Positions 56,138 to 64,000 of a DNA stretch of 64,000 nt are shown in pieces. The position numbers and the translations under genes are program-made. Below the pieces are notes generated by a model. That model saw nothing but the letters and a program-made list of their open reading frames with translations. It did not search any database and was not told the DNA's origin. The DNA is from Variovorax paradoxus (GTDB taxonomy: Bacteria; Pseudomonadota; Gammaproteobacteria; Burkholderiales; Burkholderiaceae_C): positions 3,222,001 through 3,286,000 of the forward strand of contig NZ_CP102931.1 in the NCBI RefSeq assembly GCF_024734665.1, in the 5' to 3' direction. Numbering within the stretch: the first letter of the stretch is position 1; the number at the start of each line of letters is the position of its first letter.

Positions 56138-57489
56138 ACACGATGAAGACACCCCGCCGGCTCATGCTCGGCCTTTTGTCCGTCGGCCTCATGGCCCTGC
56201 TGCTGTCCTGCGGCGGGGGTGGAGGCAGCGGTGGCGGCTCCGTGGGCGGCCTGGGTGTCGGCACGGGTGGCACCACGCAGACGGGCACCGGAGGGGATAC
56301 CTCTACAGGAGCGGGGACAGGAACTGGAACTGGCACAGGTTCCACAGGCTCGGGCGGTTCGGGCGGAGATACGACCGCCGGCAACAGCAACACCGACGGC
56401 TCCGGCGTAGGTTCGGGCGGCACTGGCGTGACTGCCGACGCCGCCGGCATCGGCGCGGCGGACGGCCTGGGCAGCATCATCCTCAACGGGCTGCGCTACG
56501 ACACCGACACCGCCACCTTCACCATTGAAGACGCCACCGAGTTGCAGATCGGCATGAGTGCGCGCGTCGCCGGCAAGGTCGACGCCAACTTCACCAGCGG
56601 CGTCGCCACCCAGGTCCAGTCGGCTGCCGAACTACGGGGCGCTGCCTCAGGCATCGACACCTCGGCCGGTAGCTTCGTCGTGATGGGCACCGTCGTGAGC
56701 ATCGACTCGGCCACCGTCTGGGCCGACGCGAGCGGACTGGCGGACGTCGGCGCAGGCAGCATCGTCCAGGTGTGGGGCCTGCCGAGCGCACCGGGCGCCC
56801 TGCGCGCCACGCGCATCCAGATCGCACCCACCCTGACCGATCCGCTGGTCACAGGGACCGTGCAGAACCTGGACACCGTGCGCAAGACCTTCACGCTCGG
56901 CCAGCTCACGATCAACTTCAGCTCGGCGGCCTTCACGGGCATGAACGCATCGTCGCTTGCCAACGGCATCATCGTGCGCGCCCGGGGCACCGCCGCGCCG
57001 GTCGCGGGCGTGCTCACGGCCACGACGATGCAGGGCTGGTATGCCATCCCGGTGAGCGACGGCATTGCTGTCCAGCTGGCAGGCGTCATCACCGACTTCG
57101 CCTCGCGCAGTTCGTTCAAGGTGCTGGGCACGCCGGTCGACGCGACCAATGGGCAGATCACCGGCGGCCCCGTGGGCTCGCTCGGTAACGGCGTAAAAGT
57201 CGAAGTCGACGGCTTCATGTCGGGCGGTGTGCTGGTGGTGAAGAAGCTGCGCATCCGCAACGTTCCGGGCACCGGGGGCCCGGCTTCGTTCACGCTGATC
57301 GGCGCCATCGGCGCGTATCAGTCCCTCGCCGACTTCAGGGTCCGCGGTCAACCAGTGGACGCCAGGGGCGCCGTCTTCGAGAACGGCACCGCCGCGAACC
57401 TGGCCAACGGCCAGCGCGTGACCGTCGTCGGAGACCGGGTGATCGACGGCGTGCTGATCGCACAGCGGGTGACATTCACCACGCCTTGA
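56134..57489 (+). CDS. DUF5666-repeat lipoprotein
   Basis: A protein of 451 residues. A signal peptide ends at the lipobox LLLSC, then comes a Gly/Ser/Thr-rich low-complexity linker of about 75 residues, then several tandem repeats of the OB-like DUF5666 domain (for example ATELQIGMSARVAGKV, VGAGSIVQVWGLPSAPGALRATRIQI, SLGNGVKVEVDGFMSGGVLVVKKLRI). It is likely an outer-membrane or surface lipoprotein of unknown function, and is translationally coupled to the DUF6502 gene. Confidence 0.83.
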   Translation: MNTMKTPRRLMLGLLSVGLMALLLSCGGGGGSGGGSVGGLGVGTGGTTQTGTGGDTSTGAGTGTGTGTGSTGSGGSGGDTTAGNSNTDGSGVGSGGTGVTADAAGIGAADGLGSIILNGLRYDTDTATFTIEDATELQIGMSARVAGKVDANFTSGVATQVQSAAELRGAASGIDTSAGSFVVMGTVVSIDSATVWADASGLADVGAGSIVQVWGLPSAPGALRATRIQIAPTLTDPLVTGTVQNLDTVRKTFTLGQLTINFSSAAFTGMNASSLANGIIVRARGTAAPVAGVLTATTMQGWYAIPVSDGIAVQLAGVITDFASRSSFKVLGTPVDATNGQITGGPVGSLGNGVKVEVDGFMSGGVLVVKKLRIRNVPGTGGPASFTLIGAIGAYQSLADFRVRGQPVDARGAVFENGTAANLANGQRVTVVGDRVIDGVLIAQRVTFTTP

Positions 57490-57499
57490 GGCTGCCGCG

Positions 57500-57532
57500 G
57501 GGCGCCCGCAATGCCTGGGCGCCCTCTTCTTT
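57500..57532 (+). terminator. hairpin after the DUF5666 gene
   Basis: GGGCGCCC (57500-57507) pairs with GGGCGCCC (57517-57524) over 8 bp and a 9-base loop. A T-rich run (TCTTCTTTC) follows. It begins 11 bases after the stop. Confidence 0.7.
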
Positions 57533-57552
57533 CGCAATCCACAGCAAATTTC

Positions 57553-57574
57553 ATCCACGGCCTCATGGCCGTGG
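57553..57574. repeat. perfect hairpin with a 4-base loop
   Basis: TCCACGGCC and GGCCGTGGA pair over 9 bp across TCAT. It has no following T run, so it may be an RNA element or a protein-binding site rather than a second terminator. Confidence 0.5.
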
Positions 57575-57602
57575 AGTGCCTCCTATCGACAAGGTCGGGC
57601 GG

Positions 57603-57639
57603 TTGATGTAAAACAAAATAATTAAAGTGAAAAAATCAC
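57603..57639 (+). promoter_or_regulatory. possible FNR-like box and GTGA-N5-TCAC site before the 57714 gene
   Basis: TTGAT-GTAA-AACAA (57603-57616) differs from the FNR consensus at one position. GTGAAAAAATCAC (57627-57639) follows. The stretch 57600-57650 is far richer in A/T than its surroundings, so the box could be chance. A start near 57651 would fit the class II distance. Confidence 0.35.
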
Positions 57640-57713
57640 ATTTAAACCCGAACGACCCTCGGACCTCGTGACGAACCGCTCGATACGCACAGAAGGTCCA
57701 GATAGGAGCATGT

Positions 57714-58193
57714 ATGCCGCTTGCCCTCCTCCTTCGACTTCTGCACGAGAAGTTTCCGGCGACGCTCACGGCTGACCCGGACATCAGGAACGCATCGGTC
57801 CTGCTGGCGACCGGACTCATCGAGGCCGAATTTCATCTCGATCACTTCGGCTACCAACAGTATGAGAGCGCCGTGGTGTTCGCCATCACGGACGCAGGGC
57901 ACGCGGAGATCGCCAGCCTGCAGACCGGCAACGTTGCAACGACTGCCGAGGGCCAGGAATGGCCCGTCATGCCACTCGACTACCTGCGCAAGATCGGCAA
58001 TTCGATCTTCCCCCTGCGCATCGACGATCCAGCGGGGATCAACTCGGTGGCCGTGTTGAATGCGGCGGGCATGGTGGAAGCCACGCTTCCCCCGACCTGC
58101 CGCTCCCGGCAGACCCAGCAGAAGTTCAAGCAGGCGGTCGTCCTGCGGGTCACTCCCCTGGGGCGCACGGCCCTGGTCGCACGGCGGATGTGA
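57714..58193 (+). CDS. two-repeat small-domain protein
   Basis: A protein of 159 residues made of two copies of a domain of about 70 residues. Copy 1 (1-68) has LRLLHEKFPA, VLLATGLIEAEF and VFAITDAGHAEIA; copy 2 (about 85-157) has LRKIGNSIFPL, VLNAAGMVEATL and VLRVTPLGRTALV. The same domain occurs once at 11999-12337. The pattern suggests a small winged-helix-like fold, but no family or function is known to me. It has its own AT-rich upstream region. Confidence 0.68.
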   Translation: MPLALLLRLLHEKFPATLTADPDIRNASVLLATGLIEAEFHLDHFGYQQYESAVVFAITDAGHAEIASLQTGNVATTAEGQEWPVMPLDYLRKIGNSIFPLRIDDPAGINSVAVLNAAGMVEATLPPTCRSRQTQQKFKQAVVLRVTPLGRTALVARRM

Positions 58194-58525
58194 ACTTGGA
58201 GGGGCAGCGAGTGGCTCGCTGGAACGCATCGAACGGGTACCTGTAAATAGCGTACTTTTCGCCATCGGGCGGGGCAGCCCCCCTCGACAGGCATTCGAAA
58301 AAGCCCGAGATTTGGATGAATGTTTCTTAATGCAACAGACGTCACAAATCAGCCAGGCCCGTCGACCCCAATTGTCTTTGACTACCAAAGTAGTAATGTG
58401 AAACCTTCACATACATCGCTTTCAGGTGCAAAGAATGAATTCCAAAATGACACCGTCGAGCTTCTCTGCCCACTCAGGAATGGCCTGCCTGGCGTGATGC
58501 GCCTGGGTGCCAAGGATCCTTCGCC
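58194..58525 (+). other. 332-bp intergenic stretch with a palindrome
   Basis: No gene is seen. ATGTGAA-ACC-TTCACAT (58396-58412) is a perfect 17-base palindrome that contains GTGA-N5-TCAC, about 114 bp before the histidine kinase start. It is a likely operator for the kinase gene. The rest shows no clear signal. Confidence 0.5.
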
Positions 58526-60205
58526 ATGCTGGCTCGCACTACTGCTGCCCCCGACGTCGACGCGAGCGTCGCCGCGGATGCCCTCATGGTGGCCCGCATG
58601 CGAATGGTGCTGTCGGTTTCCGCGCTGCTGGCTGTCGCGGTCGATGCCGGTGACAACCGGCTGCAGGTTCCCGTCTGGCTGGCCTTTTCCGGATACATCC
58701 TGCACAGCCTGCTGGTGTATGCATGCACGCGAATGGGCCGCCCGTATTTCCAGGGCAAGGCCATCCACTGGTCCGACGTGCTGTGGTTCACGCTGATCAT
58801 CTTCGTGACTGACGGCGTCCAGAGTCTTTTCTTCCTCTTCTACTTCTTCGCAATCCTCACCTCCTCGTTCCGCTGGGGTTTCGAGGAAGGCGCCCGCGTG
58901 ACGGTCGCATCGGTCGCGTCGTTCGCCGCCTGCGGCCTGGCCACCAGCACGGGCGGCGACTCGCCGCAGCTGCTGATGCGCACCACCTTCCTGCTGGCGC
59001 TGGGGCACATGATCGTGCACTGGGGCGGCTCGAAGCTGGGCCTGCAGCGGCGCCTCGCGCTCCTGGGCGATGTCTGCCAGCTTTCGAACCCCCGCTTCGG
59101 TGCCGGCCGCACCGTCGCCCGCACGATGGAAAAGACACTGGCCTTCTTCAGGGCAAGCCACTGCATCCTCCTGACGCGGGACACATCCACCGGCAACTGG
59201 ATCCTGCGCACGCTGCGCAAGAACGACGCCTGCGAACACGTCAGCGTCGAGACGATCGGCCGCATCGCCGAATCGCCGCTCATGGCGCTGGCGCCGGACC
59301 ACACCGTGCTCAGCAACCGCCTGCCCTGGCCCCTGAGCCTGCTGTGCGCGCAAAGTCATGTCTTCGAAGCCGGCGCAAGCGGCTGGCGCATAGAGGACGA
59401 CGACGGCGCGCAGCAGTGCGCCGCCGTGGCCGCCATGCTGGAGGCCCGCGCCTTCATCAGCGCCCCGCTGCCGATGCGGCTGGGCGAGGGCCGGGTCTTC
59501 GTGTCGTCCCGTGACGGACTGTTCAACAAGTCCGACGCGCTGTTCCTGGCGCACCTCATGGAACAGATCTTCCCGGTCATCGAGACCATCGAGGTGCTCG
59601 ACCGGATGGCCTCCGAAGCCGCCGCTACAGAGCGCCTGAAGTTCGCGCTGGACCTGCACGACACGGCCGTGCAGCCGTACATCGGCCTGCGGATGGGTCT
59701 GTGCGCGCTGCGCAAGAAGGCGGCCACCGACAACCCGCTGCGCGAAGACCTCGACAAGCTCGCGAGCGTGGCCGACGGCGTGATCGCCGACCTGCGCCGC
59801 TACGCCGGTGCGGTCAAGCACAGCGCGAACAGTCCCTGCGGGCTTGTACTGCCCCATCTGCATCGCCAGGCCGAGCGGATCAAGGGGCTCTATGGCATCG
59901 AGATCGCCATTACGGTCGACGGCCAGGTCCAACTGGACGACCGGATGACCGCGGAAGTCCTGCAGCTGGTGGGCGAGGGATTGAACAACATCTGCAAGCA
60001 CACCCAAGCGCGTCACGGCAGCATCCGCCTCGACTGCAAGAACGGGCGCCTGCAGTTGCGCATCGAGAACGAAGCGTGTGAAGAGAGCTTCACGAAGTTC
60101 CTCCCGCGCTCCATCACCGAGCGCGCTGCGGCTCTCGGCGGGCGGGCACAGGTGCACCAGTGCGCGAGTGGCGGCACCGCGGTACTGGTGGAAATTCCCA
60201 TCTGA
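58526..60205 (+). CDS. NarX-like membrane sensor histidine kinase
   Basis: A protein of 559 residues. The first 170 residues have about five or six membrane helices, then a GAF-like domain (about 185-350), then a HisKA_3 phosphoacceptor His378 in LKFALDLHDTAVQPYIGL and a HATPase domain (LVGEGLNNICKHTQARH). It pairs with the NarL-type regulator 35 bp downstream. The signal is unknown. Confidence 0.9.
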   Translation: MLARTTAAPDVDASVAADALMVARMRMVLSVSALLAVAVDAGDNRLQVPVWLAFSGYILHSLLVYACTRMGRPYFQGKAIHWSDVLWFTLIIFVTDGVQSLFFLFYFFAILTSSFRWGFEEGARVTVASVASFAACGLATSTGGDSPQLLMRTTFLLALGHMIVHWGGSKLGLQRRLALLGDVCQLSNPRFGAGRTVARTMEKTLAFFRASHCILLTRDTSTGNWILRTLRKNDACEHVSVETIGRIAESPLMALAPDHTVLSNRLPWPLSLLCAQSHVFEAGASGWRIEDDDGAQQCAAVAAMLEARAFISAPLPMRLGEGRVFVSSRDGLFNKSDALFLAHLMEQIFPVIETIEVLDRMASEAAATERLKFALDLHDTAVQPYIGLRMGLCALRKKAATDNPLREDLDKLASVADGVIADLRRYAGAVKHSANSPCGLVLPHLHRQAERIKGLYGIEIAITVDGQVQLDDRMTAEVLQLVGEGLNNICKHTQARHGSIRLDCKNGRLQLRIENEACEESFTKFLPRSITERAAALGGRAQVHQCASGGTAVLVEIPI

Positions 60206-60240
60206 GAAAAACAACCCAGAAGACAAATCAGGAGCCTGTC

Positions 60241-60930
60241 ATGCAACCAGTTGCCCATCCCATCGGTGTCCTGCTCGTGGACGACCACCAGACCATGCTG
60301 TGGGGCCTGTCCAGGCTGATCGACGGCGAGCAGCCGCGCATGCGGGTCGTCGGCACGGCCAGCTGTTGCGAAGACGCCGTGGCGACCTCGGACGACCTCG
60401 CCCCCGACGTCATCGTGCTCGATCTCGACCTCGACGGTCGGTGCGCCATCGACATCCTGCCCAGGCTTTTGTCGAACGAGGTGTCGCGCGTCGTCGTGCT
60501 CACAGCGGAGCGCGAGCAGCGCACGATCGACCTTGCCGTGCTGCACGGCGCGCGCGGCGTGATGCGCAAGGACGCTCCGGCCCAGCAGGTGCTCGAGGCC
60601 ATCGAGCGCGTCTACAAAGGCGAGCTTTGCGTCGATGCGCAAACCATGGGCCGCGTCTTCTCTCAGCTGACTTCGGTGAAGAAGCCCCCGAAGGCCGACC
60701 CCGAAGCCGCCAGGCTGGCGAGCCTGACGCAGAAAGAACGGGAAATCGTCCGCATCGTCGTGGCTGGCAGCGGCGCCTCGAACAAGGCATTGGCCGAGAA
60801 GCTCTTCGTCACCGAGCACACGCTGCGCAACCACTTCACGTCGATCTACCAGAAGCTCGGCGTGACAAACCGCCTCGAGCTGTACATCTACGCGGTGAAG
60901 CACCAGCTCGACACGACGCCGGTGCACTGA
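60241..60930 (+). CDS. NarL/FixJ-family response regulator
   Basis: A protein of 229 residues. The receiver has Asp61 in VIVLDLDLDG, and the LuxR-type helix-turn-helix is LTQKEREIVRIVVAGSGASNKALAEKLFVTEHTLRNHFTSI (written across about 150-195). It begins 35 bp after the sensor kinase. The convergent tad genes are possible targets because of position, but no site was identified. Confidence 0.92.
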   Translation: MQPVAHPIGVLLVDDHQTMLWGLSRLIDGEQPRMRVVGTASCCEDAVATSDDLAPDVIVLDLDLDGRCAIDILPRLLSNEVSRVVVLTAEREQRTIDLAVLHGARGVMRKDAPAQQVLEAIERVYKGELCVDAQTMGRVFSQLTSVKKPPKADPEAARLASLTQKEREIVRIVVAGSGASNKALAEKLFVTEHTLRNHFTSIYQKLGVTNRLELYIYAVKHQLDTTPVH

Positions 60931-60944
60931 AAACAACGCGCCGC

Positions 60945-60973
60945 ACCGGGTTGCCCCAGGAGCGGTGCCCGGT
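60945..60973. terminator. weak inverted repeat between the convergent regulator and tadC
   Basis: ACCGGG (60945-60950) and CCCGGT (60968-60973) can pair over 6 bp across 17 bases. It lies in the 43-bp gap between two convergent genes. It has no T run, so it is a weak call. Confidence 0.25.
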
Positions 60974-61885
60974 TCAATACCCGTTCAGCATCGGCATGAT
61001 CATCCGGATGATCCGGATCGCCGCCGGCGTGAGTATCACCATCGAGATGCACGGAAAGATGCACAGCACCAGTGGCAGCAGCATCTTGGTCGGCACCTTG
61101 GCCGCCAGTTCTTCCGCACGAACCTGCCTCTTGTGGCGCAGATCGTCGGAGAACACGCGCAGCGATTCGCCGATGCTGGTGCCGAACCGGTCCGACTGGG
61201 TCAGCATGGTCGCGAAGGTGCCTATCTCTTCCACGCCCGTGCGCAGCGCCAGGTTGCGCAGCGACTTCTCGCGCGTGGCTCCGGCGCGCATTTCCAGGTT
61301 GGTCCAGTGCAGTTCCTGCGCCAGCGCCACGCTCTTGACCTGGATTTCCTCTGTGACCTTGGCCAGGCCGGCGTCCAGCCCCAGGCCCGCTTCGACGCAC
61401 ACGAGCATCAGGTCGGCGGCATCGGGGAAGTTCTCGAATATCTCGCGGCGGCGCGCGCGAATGAGCAGGCGCAGCACCAGGTTGGGCAAGTAGCAGCCGG
61501 CCAGAGCCGCCACCGCGAGGTACAGCAGCATCTCCGTGCCGTCCGCCGCCCCCGTCGCCCGCATCCCCAGGAACGCGAGCGCGGCAAAGCCCAGCGGCAG
61601 CAGCGTCTTCATGCCGAAGTAGACAAGGTAGGCGTCCGGGTAGCGGATGCCGGCGTTCAGGAACCGCACGCGCAGCGGCGACAGGGCAGCGTCACTGGTG
61701 GGCGAAGACAACTGCGCGAAGGGACCGACGATCTTGACGGCAGTCTCGGCCCAGGCCGACTTGCCGGCCGACGGCGTCACCGCCTGCAGGCGCTGCTCGG
61801 TGCGCGTCGGAGACATCCAGACCGCAAGGCCGGCTATCGCCAGCGACACAGCCAGGAAAACGAGGATGGGAAACAGCATGGTCAT
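60974..61885 (-). CDS. tadC: type II secretion/tad pilus membrane protein TadC
   Basis: An inner membrane protein of 303 residues with the T2SSF fold: [25 protein letters not shown] and [39 protein letters not shown]-like sequence near the C-terminus, then membrane helices. With TadB it forms the platform that assembles Flp pili. It starts 12 bp after the tadB stop. Confidence 0.9.
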   Translation of the reverse strand: [303 protein letters not shown]

Positions 61886-61897
61886 GATCCTTCTCCT

Positions 61898-62890
61898 TCA
61901 GACGCGAATCTTCGCGATCTTGCGCAAGAGCACGATGCCCACGAGCATCAGCACCAGCATGTACTTGATCACCATCTGCCCGATCGGGTCCGTCCACAGC
62001 GGCGACATGAATTCGGGGTTGAAGACGTTCATGAGCGCCGCCAGGGCAAATGGCATGAGCCCCAGGATCCAGGCCGACAGCCGCCCTTCCGACGAAAGCA
62101 CCCGCACCCGTGCGAGCAGCTTGAGCCGGTCGCGGATGAGCCGGCTCAGGTTGCCCAGCACCTCCGTCAGGTTGCCGCCGGAGTCGCGCTGGATCAGCAC
62201 CGCCACCACGAAATAGCGCAGGTCGGTGAGCGGCATGCGTTCGCTGAGGTTGGTCAGGGCCTGCTGCAGCGAGACGCCGAAATTCACCTCGTCGGCGACC
62301 ATGCGGAACTCGCTGGCAATGGGGTCGGCCATTTCTTCGCCGATCATCTGCACGCCGCTGGCGAACGAGTGCCCCGCGCGCAGCGCGCGCGTCACCAGGT
62401 CCAGCGCATCCGGAAGTTGCCTCTCCATGCGGGCCAGCCGGCGGCTGCGCTGGCGCTGCAGGTAGAGCACCGGAAGCATCGCCGCGCAGACCCCGGCGGC
62501 GAGCGCCAGCAGCATCGGCTGGCGTGCCATCGACGCCGTCACGAAGAACGCGAGCACGCCGAGCGCACCGCATACCAGCAGGAAGCTGGAAACCGTCCAG
62601 TCCAGCCCCGCCTGCAGGATGAAGCGGTCAAGCCGGTGCGCCCGCGGCAGCGTCAGCAGCATGCGCTGCATCCACGGCACCTCGCTGAGCATGCGTTCCT
62701 TGACCAGATGGGCCTGCGACGTGCGATCGACCGCGGCGGAAAACGCCTGCAGCCGCTTCTCGATCTTGCGCGCCTCGGGCCCCTTGTAGGAGCGCCACAG
62801 CAGGTACAGGCCCTCGATCATGAGCAACACGGTCACGAAGACCAGCACGGTGACGGTGATGAGGGTGTGCCCCCCCAGGTTGTCGAACAT
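61898..62890 (-). CDS. tadB: tad pilus membrane protein TadB
   Basis: An inner membrane protein of 330 residues of the T2SSF fold: RQLPDALDLVTRALRAGHSFASGVQMI and AVLIQRDSGGNLTEVLGNLSRLIRDR are typical of TadB. It lies 9 bp after tadA and before tadC in the standard tad order. Confidence 0.91.
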   Translation of the reverse strand: MFDNLGGHTLITVTVLVFVTVLLMIEGLYLLWRSYKGPEARKIEKRLQAFSAAVDRTSQAHLVKERMLSEVPWMQRMLLTLPRAHRLDRFILQAGLDWTVSSFLLVCGALGVLAFFVTASMARQPMLLALAAGVCAAMLPVLYLQRQRSRRLARMERQLPDALDLVTRALRAGHSFASGVQMIGEEMADPIASEFRMVADEVNFGVSLQQALTNLSERMPLTDLRYFVVAVLIQRDSGGNLTEVLGNLSRLIRDRLKLLARVRVLSSEGRLSAWILGLMPFALAALMNVFNPEFMSPLWTDPIGQMVIKYMLVLMLVGIVLLRKIAKIRV

Positions 62891-62899
62891 GGCTGTCTC

Positions 62900-64000
62900 C
62901 TATTCGTAGTGTTTGCTCGGCTCGAACATGGTGTCGGGCAGATCCACGCCGTAGGCATGGAGCCGCTCCGCGAATTTCGGCCTGACACCGGTCGCGTGGA
63001 AATGGCCGCGCACCATGCCGTCGGGCCCCATGCCGGTCTGGTGGAAAGTGAAGATCTCCTGCATGGTGACCACCTCGCCTTCCATGCCGGTGATCTCCTG
63101 GATGCTGGTGACCTTGCGCCGCCCATCGACCAGCCGCAGCACCTGCACCACCACCGTGATGGCCGACGCGATCTGCTGGCGCACAGTGCGATGCGGCAGG
63201 TTCAGGTTCGCCATGCCGATCATGTTTTCCAGTCGCGCCAGCGCATCGCGCGGCGTGTTGGCGTGGATGGTGGTGAGCGAGCCTTCGTGGCCTGTGTTCA
63301 TCGCCTGCAGCATGTCGACCGCCTCGGCGCCGCGCACTTCGCCGATGACGATGCGGTCGGGCCGCATGCGCAGCGCGTTGCGCACCAGCGCGCGCTGCGT
63401 GATCTCGCCCTTGCCCTCGATGTTCATCGGCCGCGTTTCCATGCGCGCCACGTGCGGCTGCTGCAGCTGCAACTCCGCCGCATCCTCGATGGTGATGATG
63501 CGTTCGGTCGGCGGAATGAAGCCGGAGAGGATATTCAGCAGCGTCGTCTTGCCAGCGCCCGTGCCGCCGGAGATGAGCATGTTGACCTTCGCCTGGGCCA
63601 GCCCCTCGAGCATCTGCGCCATCGGCGGCGTCAGCGTCTTGAGCTCGTTCACGAGGTTCTCCATGCGCAGCGGGATCTTCGCGAAACGCCGGATCGACAT
63701 CATCGGTCCGTCCAGCGCCACCGGCGCGATGACTGCATTGACGCGCGAGCCGTCGGGCAGCCGCGCATCGACCATGGGGCTGGACTCGTCGATGCGCCGC
63801 CCCACCAGCGAGACGATCTTGTCGATGATGCGCAGCAGGTGCTTCTCGTCGGTGAAGCTGACGTTGGTCAGCTCCAGCCGGCCCCGGCGCTCCACGTAGA
63901 CCTTCTCGTGCGAATTGATCAGGATGTCCGAGACGGACGGATCCGCCATCAGCAGCTCGATCGGCCCGAAACCGAGCATCTCGTGCTGGATGTCGCGGAT
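62900..64000 (-). CDS. tadA: tad pilus secretion ATPase TadA/CpaF, 5' end outside window
   Basis: The visible 367 codons run open to the window edge, so the N-terminus is missing. Walker [13 protein letters not shown], the Asp box [11 protein letters not shown], the His box and the Walker B-like [29 protein letters not shown] identify the type IV secretion-like ATPase of the CpaF/TadA family. It powers Flp pilus assembly with TadBC. A Met at 63979 is internal. Confidence 0.93.
   Translation of the reverse strand: MRDIQHEMLGFGPIELLMADPSVSDILINSHEKVYVERRGRLELTNVSFTDEKHLLRIIDKIVSLVGRRIDESSPMVDARLPDGSRVNAVIAPVALDGPMMSIRRFAKIPLRMENLVNELKTLTPPMAQMLEGLAQAKVNMLISGGTGAGKTTLLNILSGFIPPTERIITIEDAAELQLQQPHVARMETRPMNIEGKGEITQRALVRNALRMRPDRIVIGEVRGAEAVDMLQAMNTGHEGSLTTIHANTPRDALARLENMIGMANLNLPHRTVRQQIASAITVVVQVLRLVDGRRKVTSIQEITGMEGEVVTMQEIFTFHQTGMGPDGMVRGHFHATGVRPKFAERLHAYGVDLPDTMFEPSKHYE

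Noticed and set aside
56215..56430. G-rich repeat as a possible CRISPR or tandem DNA repeat
   Set aside because: It is the codon-level trace of a Gly/Thr-rich lipoprotein linker and has no regular unit or spacer pattern.

Overview
The window is high-GC DNA with dense, strongly GC3-biased genes. It looks like a Burkholderiales chromosome of the Comamonadaceae, most like Variovorax. This rests on the gene set (cbb3 oxidase with hemN, Bug-type binding protein, sfn/ssu sulfur genes with a Liv transporter, DUF6502/DUF5666 pair, tad pilus genes) and is an inference, not a database match. No rRNA, tRNA, insertion sequence, prophage or CRISPR array was seen.

Region 1 (1-11.2 kb) is a low-oxygen/stress island: a phasin-like small gene, phosphoketolase, an OmpR-type regulator with a PAS-GAF hybrid kinase, a Crp/Fnr regulator with an FNR-type recognition helix but no N-terminal Fe-S cysteine cluster, a catalytically dead-looking carbamoyltransferase-fold protein, a three-BON protein, a universal stress protein and an oleate hydratase. 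Several TTGAT-N4-ATCAA-type boxes lie about 41 bp upstream of plausible transcription starts. Region 2 (11.2-13.2 kb) holds three small unknown genes divergent from an S24-type self-cleaving repressor. Region 3 (13.2-25.7 kb) is a cbb3 oxidase operon read leftward (ccoI-S-N-O-Q-P-G-H-orf-hemN-safE), a divergent uspA sharing an FNR box with ccoI, and an EF-G-like GTPase lacking the catalytic His. Region 4 (25.9-33.6 kb) is a TetR-controlled RND efflux operon with a clear promoter/operator, followed by a zinc-ribbon membrane protein.

Region 5 (33.6-47 kb) is a sulfur-scavenging locus: msuE-sfnG-livGHM-livK-sfnB-livF and ssuD plus a DszC-like flavoprotein on the minus strand, and a second DszC-like gene with the sigma54 activator sfnR on the plus strand. 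Each of the three transcription units has a -24/-12 (sigma54) promoter match. Region 6 (47.4-52.1 kb) looks like D-amino-acid catabolism (N-acyl-D-amino-acid deacylase, DSD1-like PLP enzyme, Bug binding protein) with a divergent LysR regulator.

Region 7 (52.1-58.5 kb) has an AAA+ ATPase and an esterase under a Dnr/FNR-like box, a zinc-ribbon protein, a DUF6502/DUF5666 pair and a protein made of two copies of a small domain that also occurs at 12.0-12.3 kb. Region 8 (58.5-64 kb) is a NarX/NarL-like two-component pair next to the convergent tadA-tadB-tadC genes; tadA runs off the window.

A common thread is oxygen limitation: the FNR-like regulator, the cbb3 oxidase, phosphoketolase, two Usp proteins, the carbamoyltransferase-like/BON pair and the AAA+/esterase pair all carry matching boxes. 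The most novel-looking pieces are the inactive carbamoyltransferase-like protein, the AAA+/esterase pair and the small repeated domain family.
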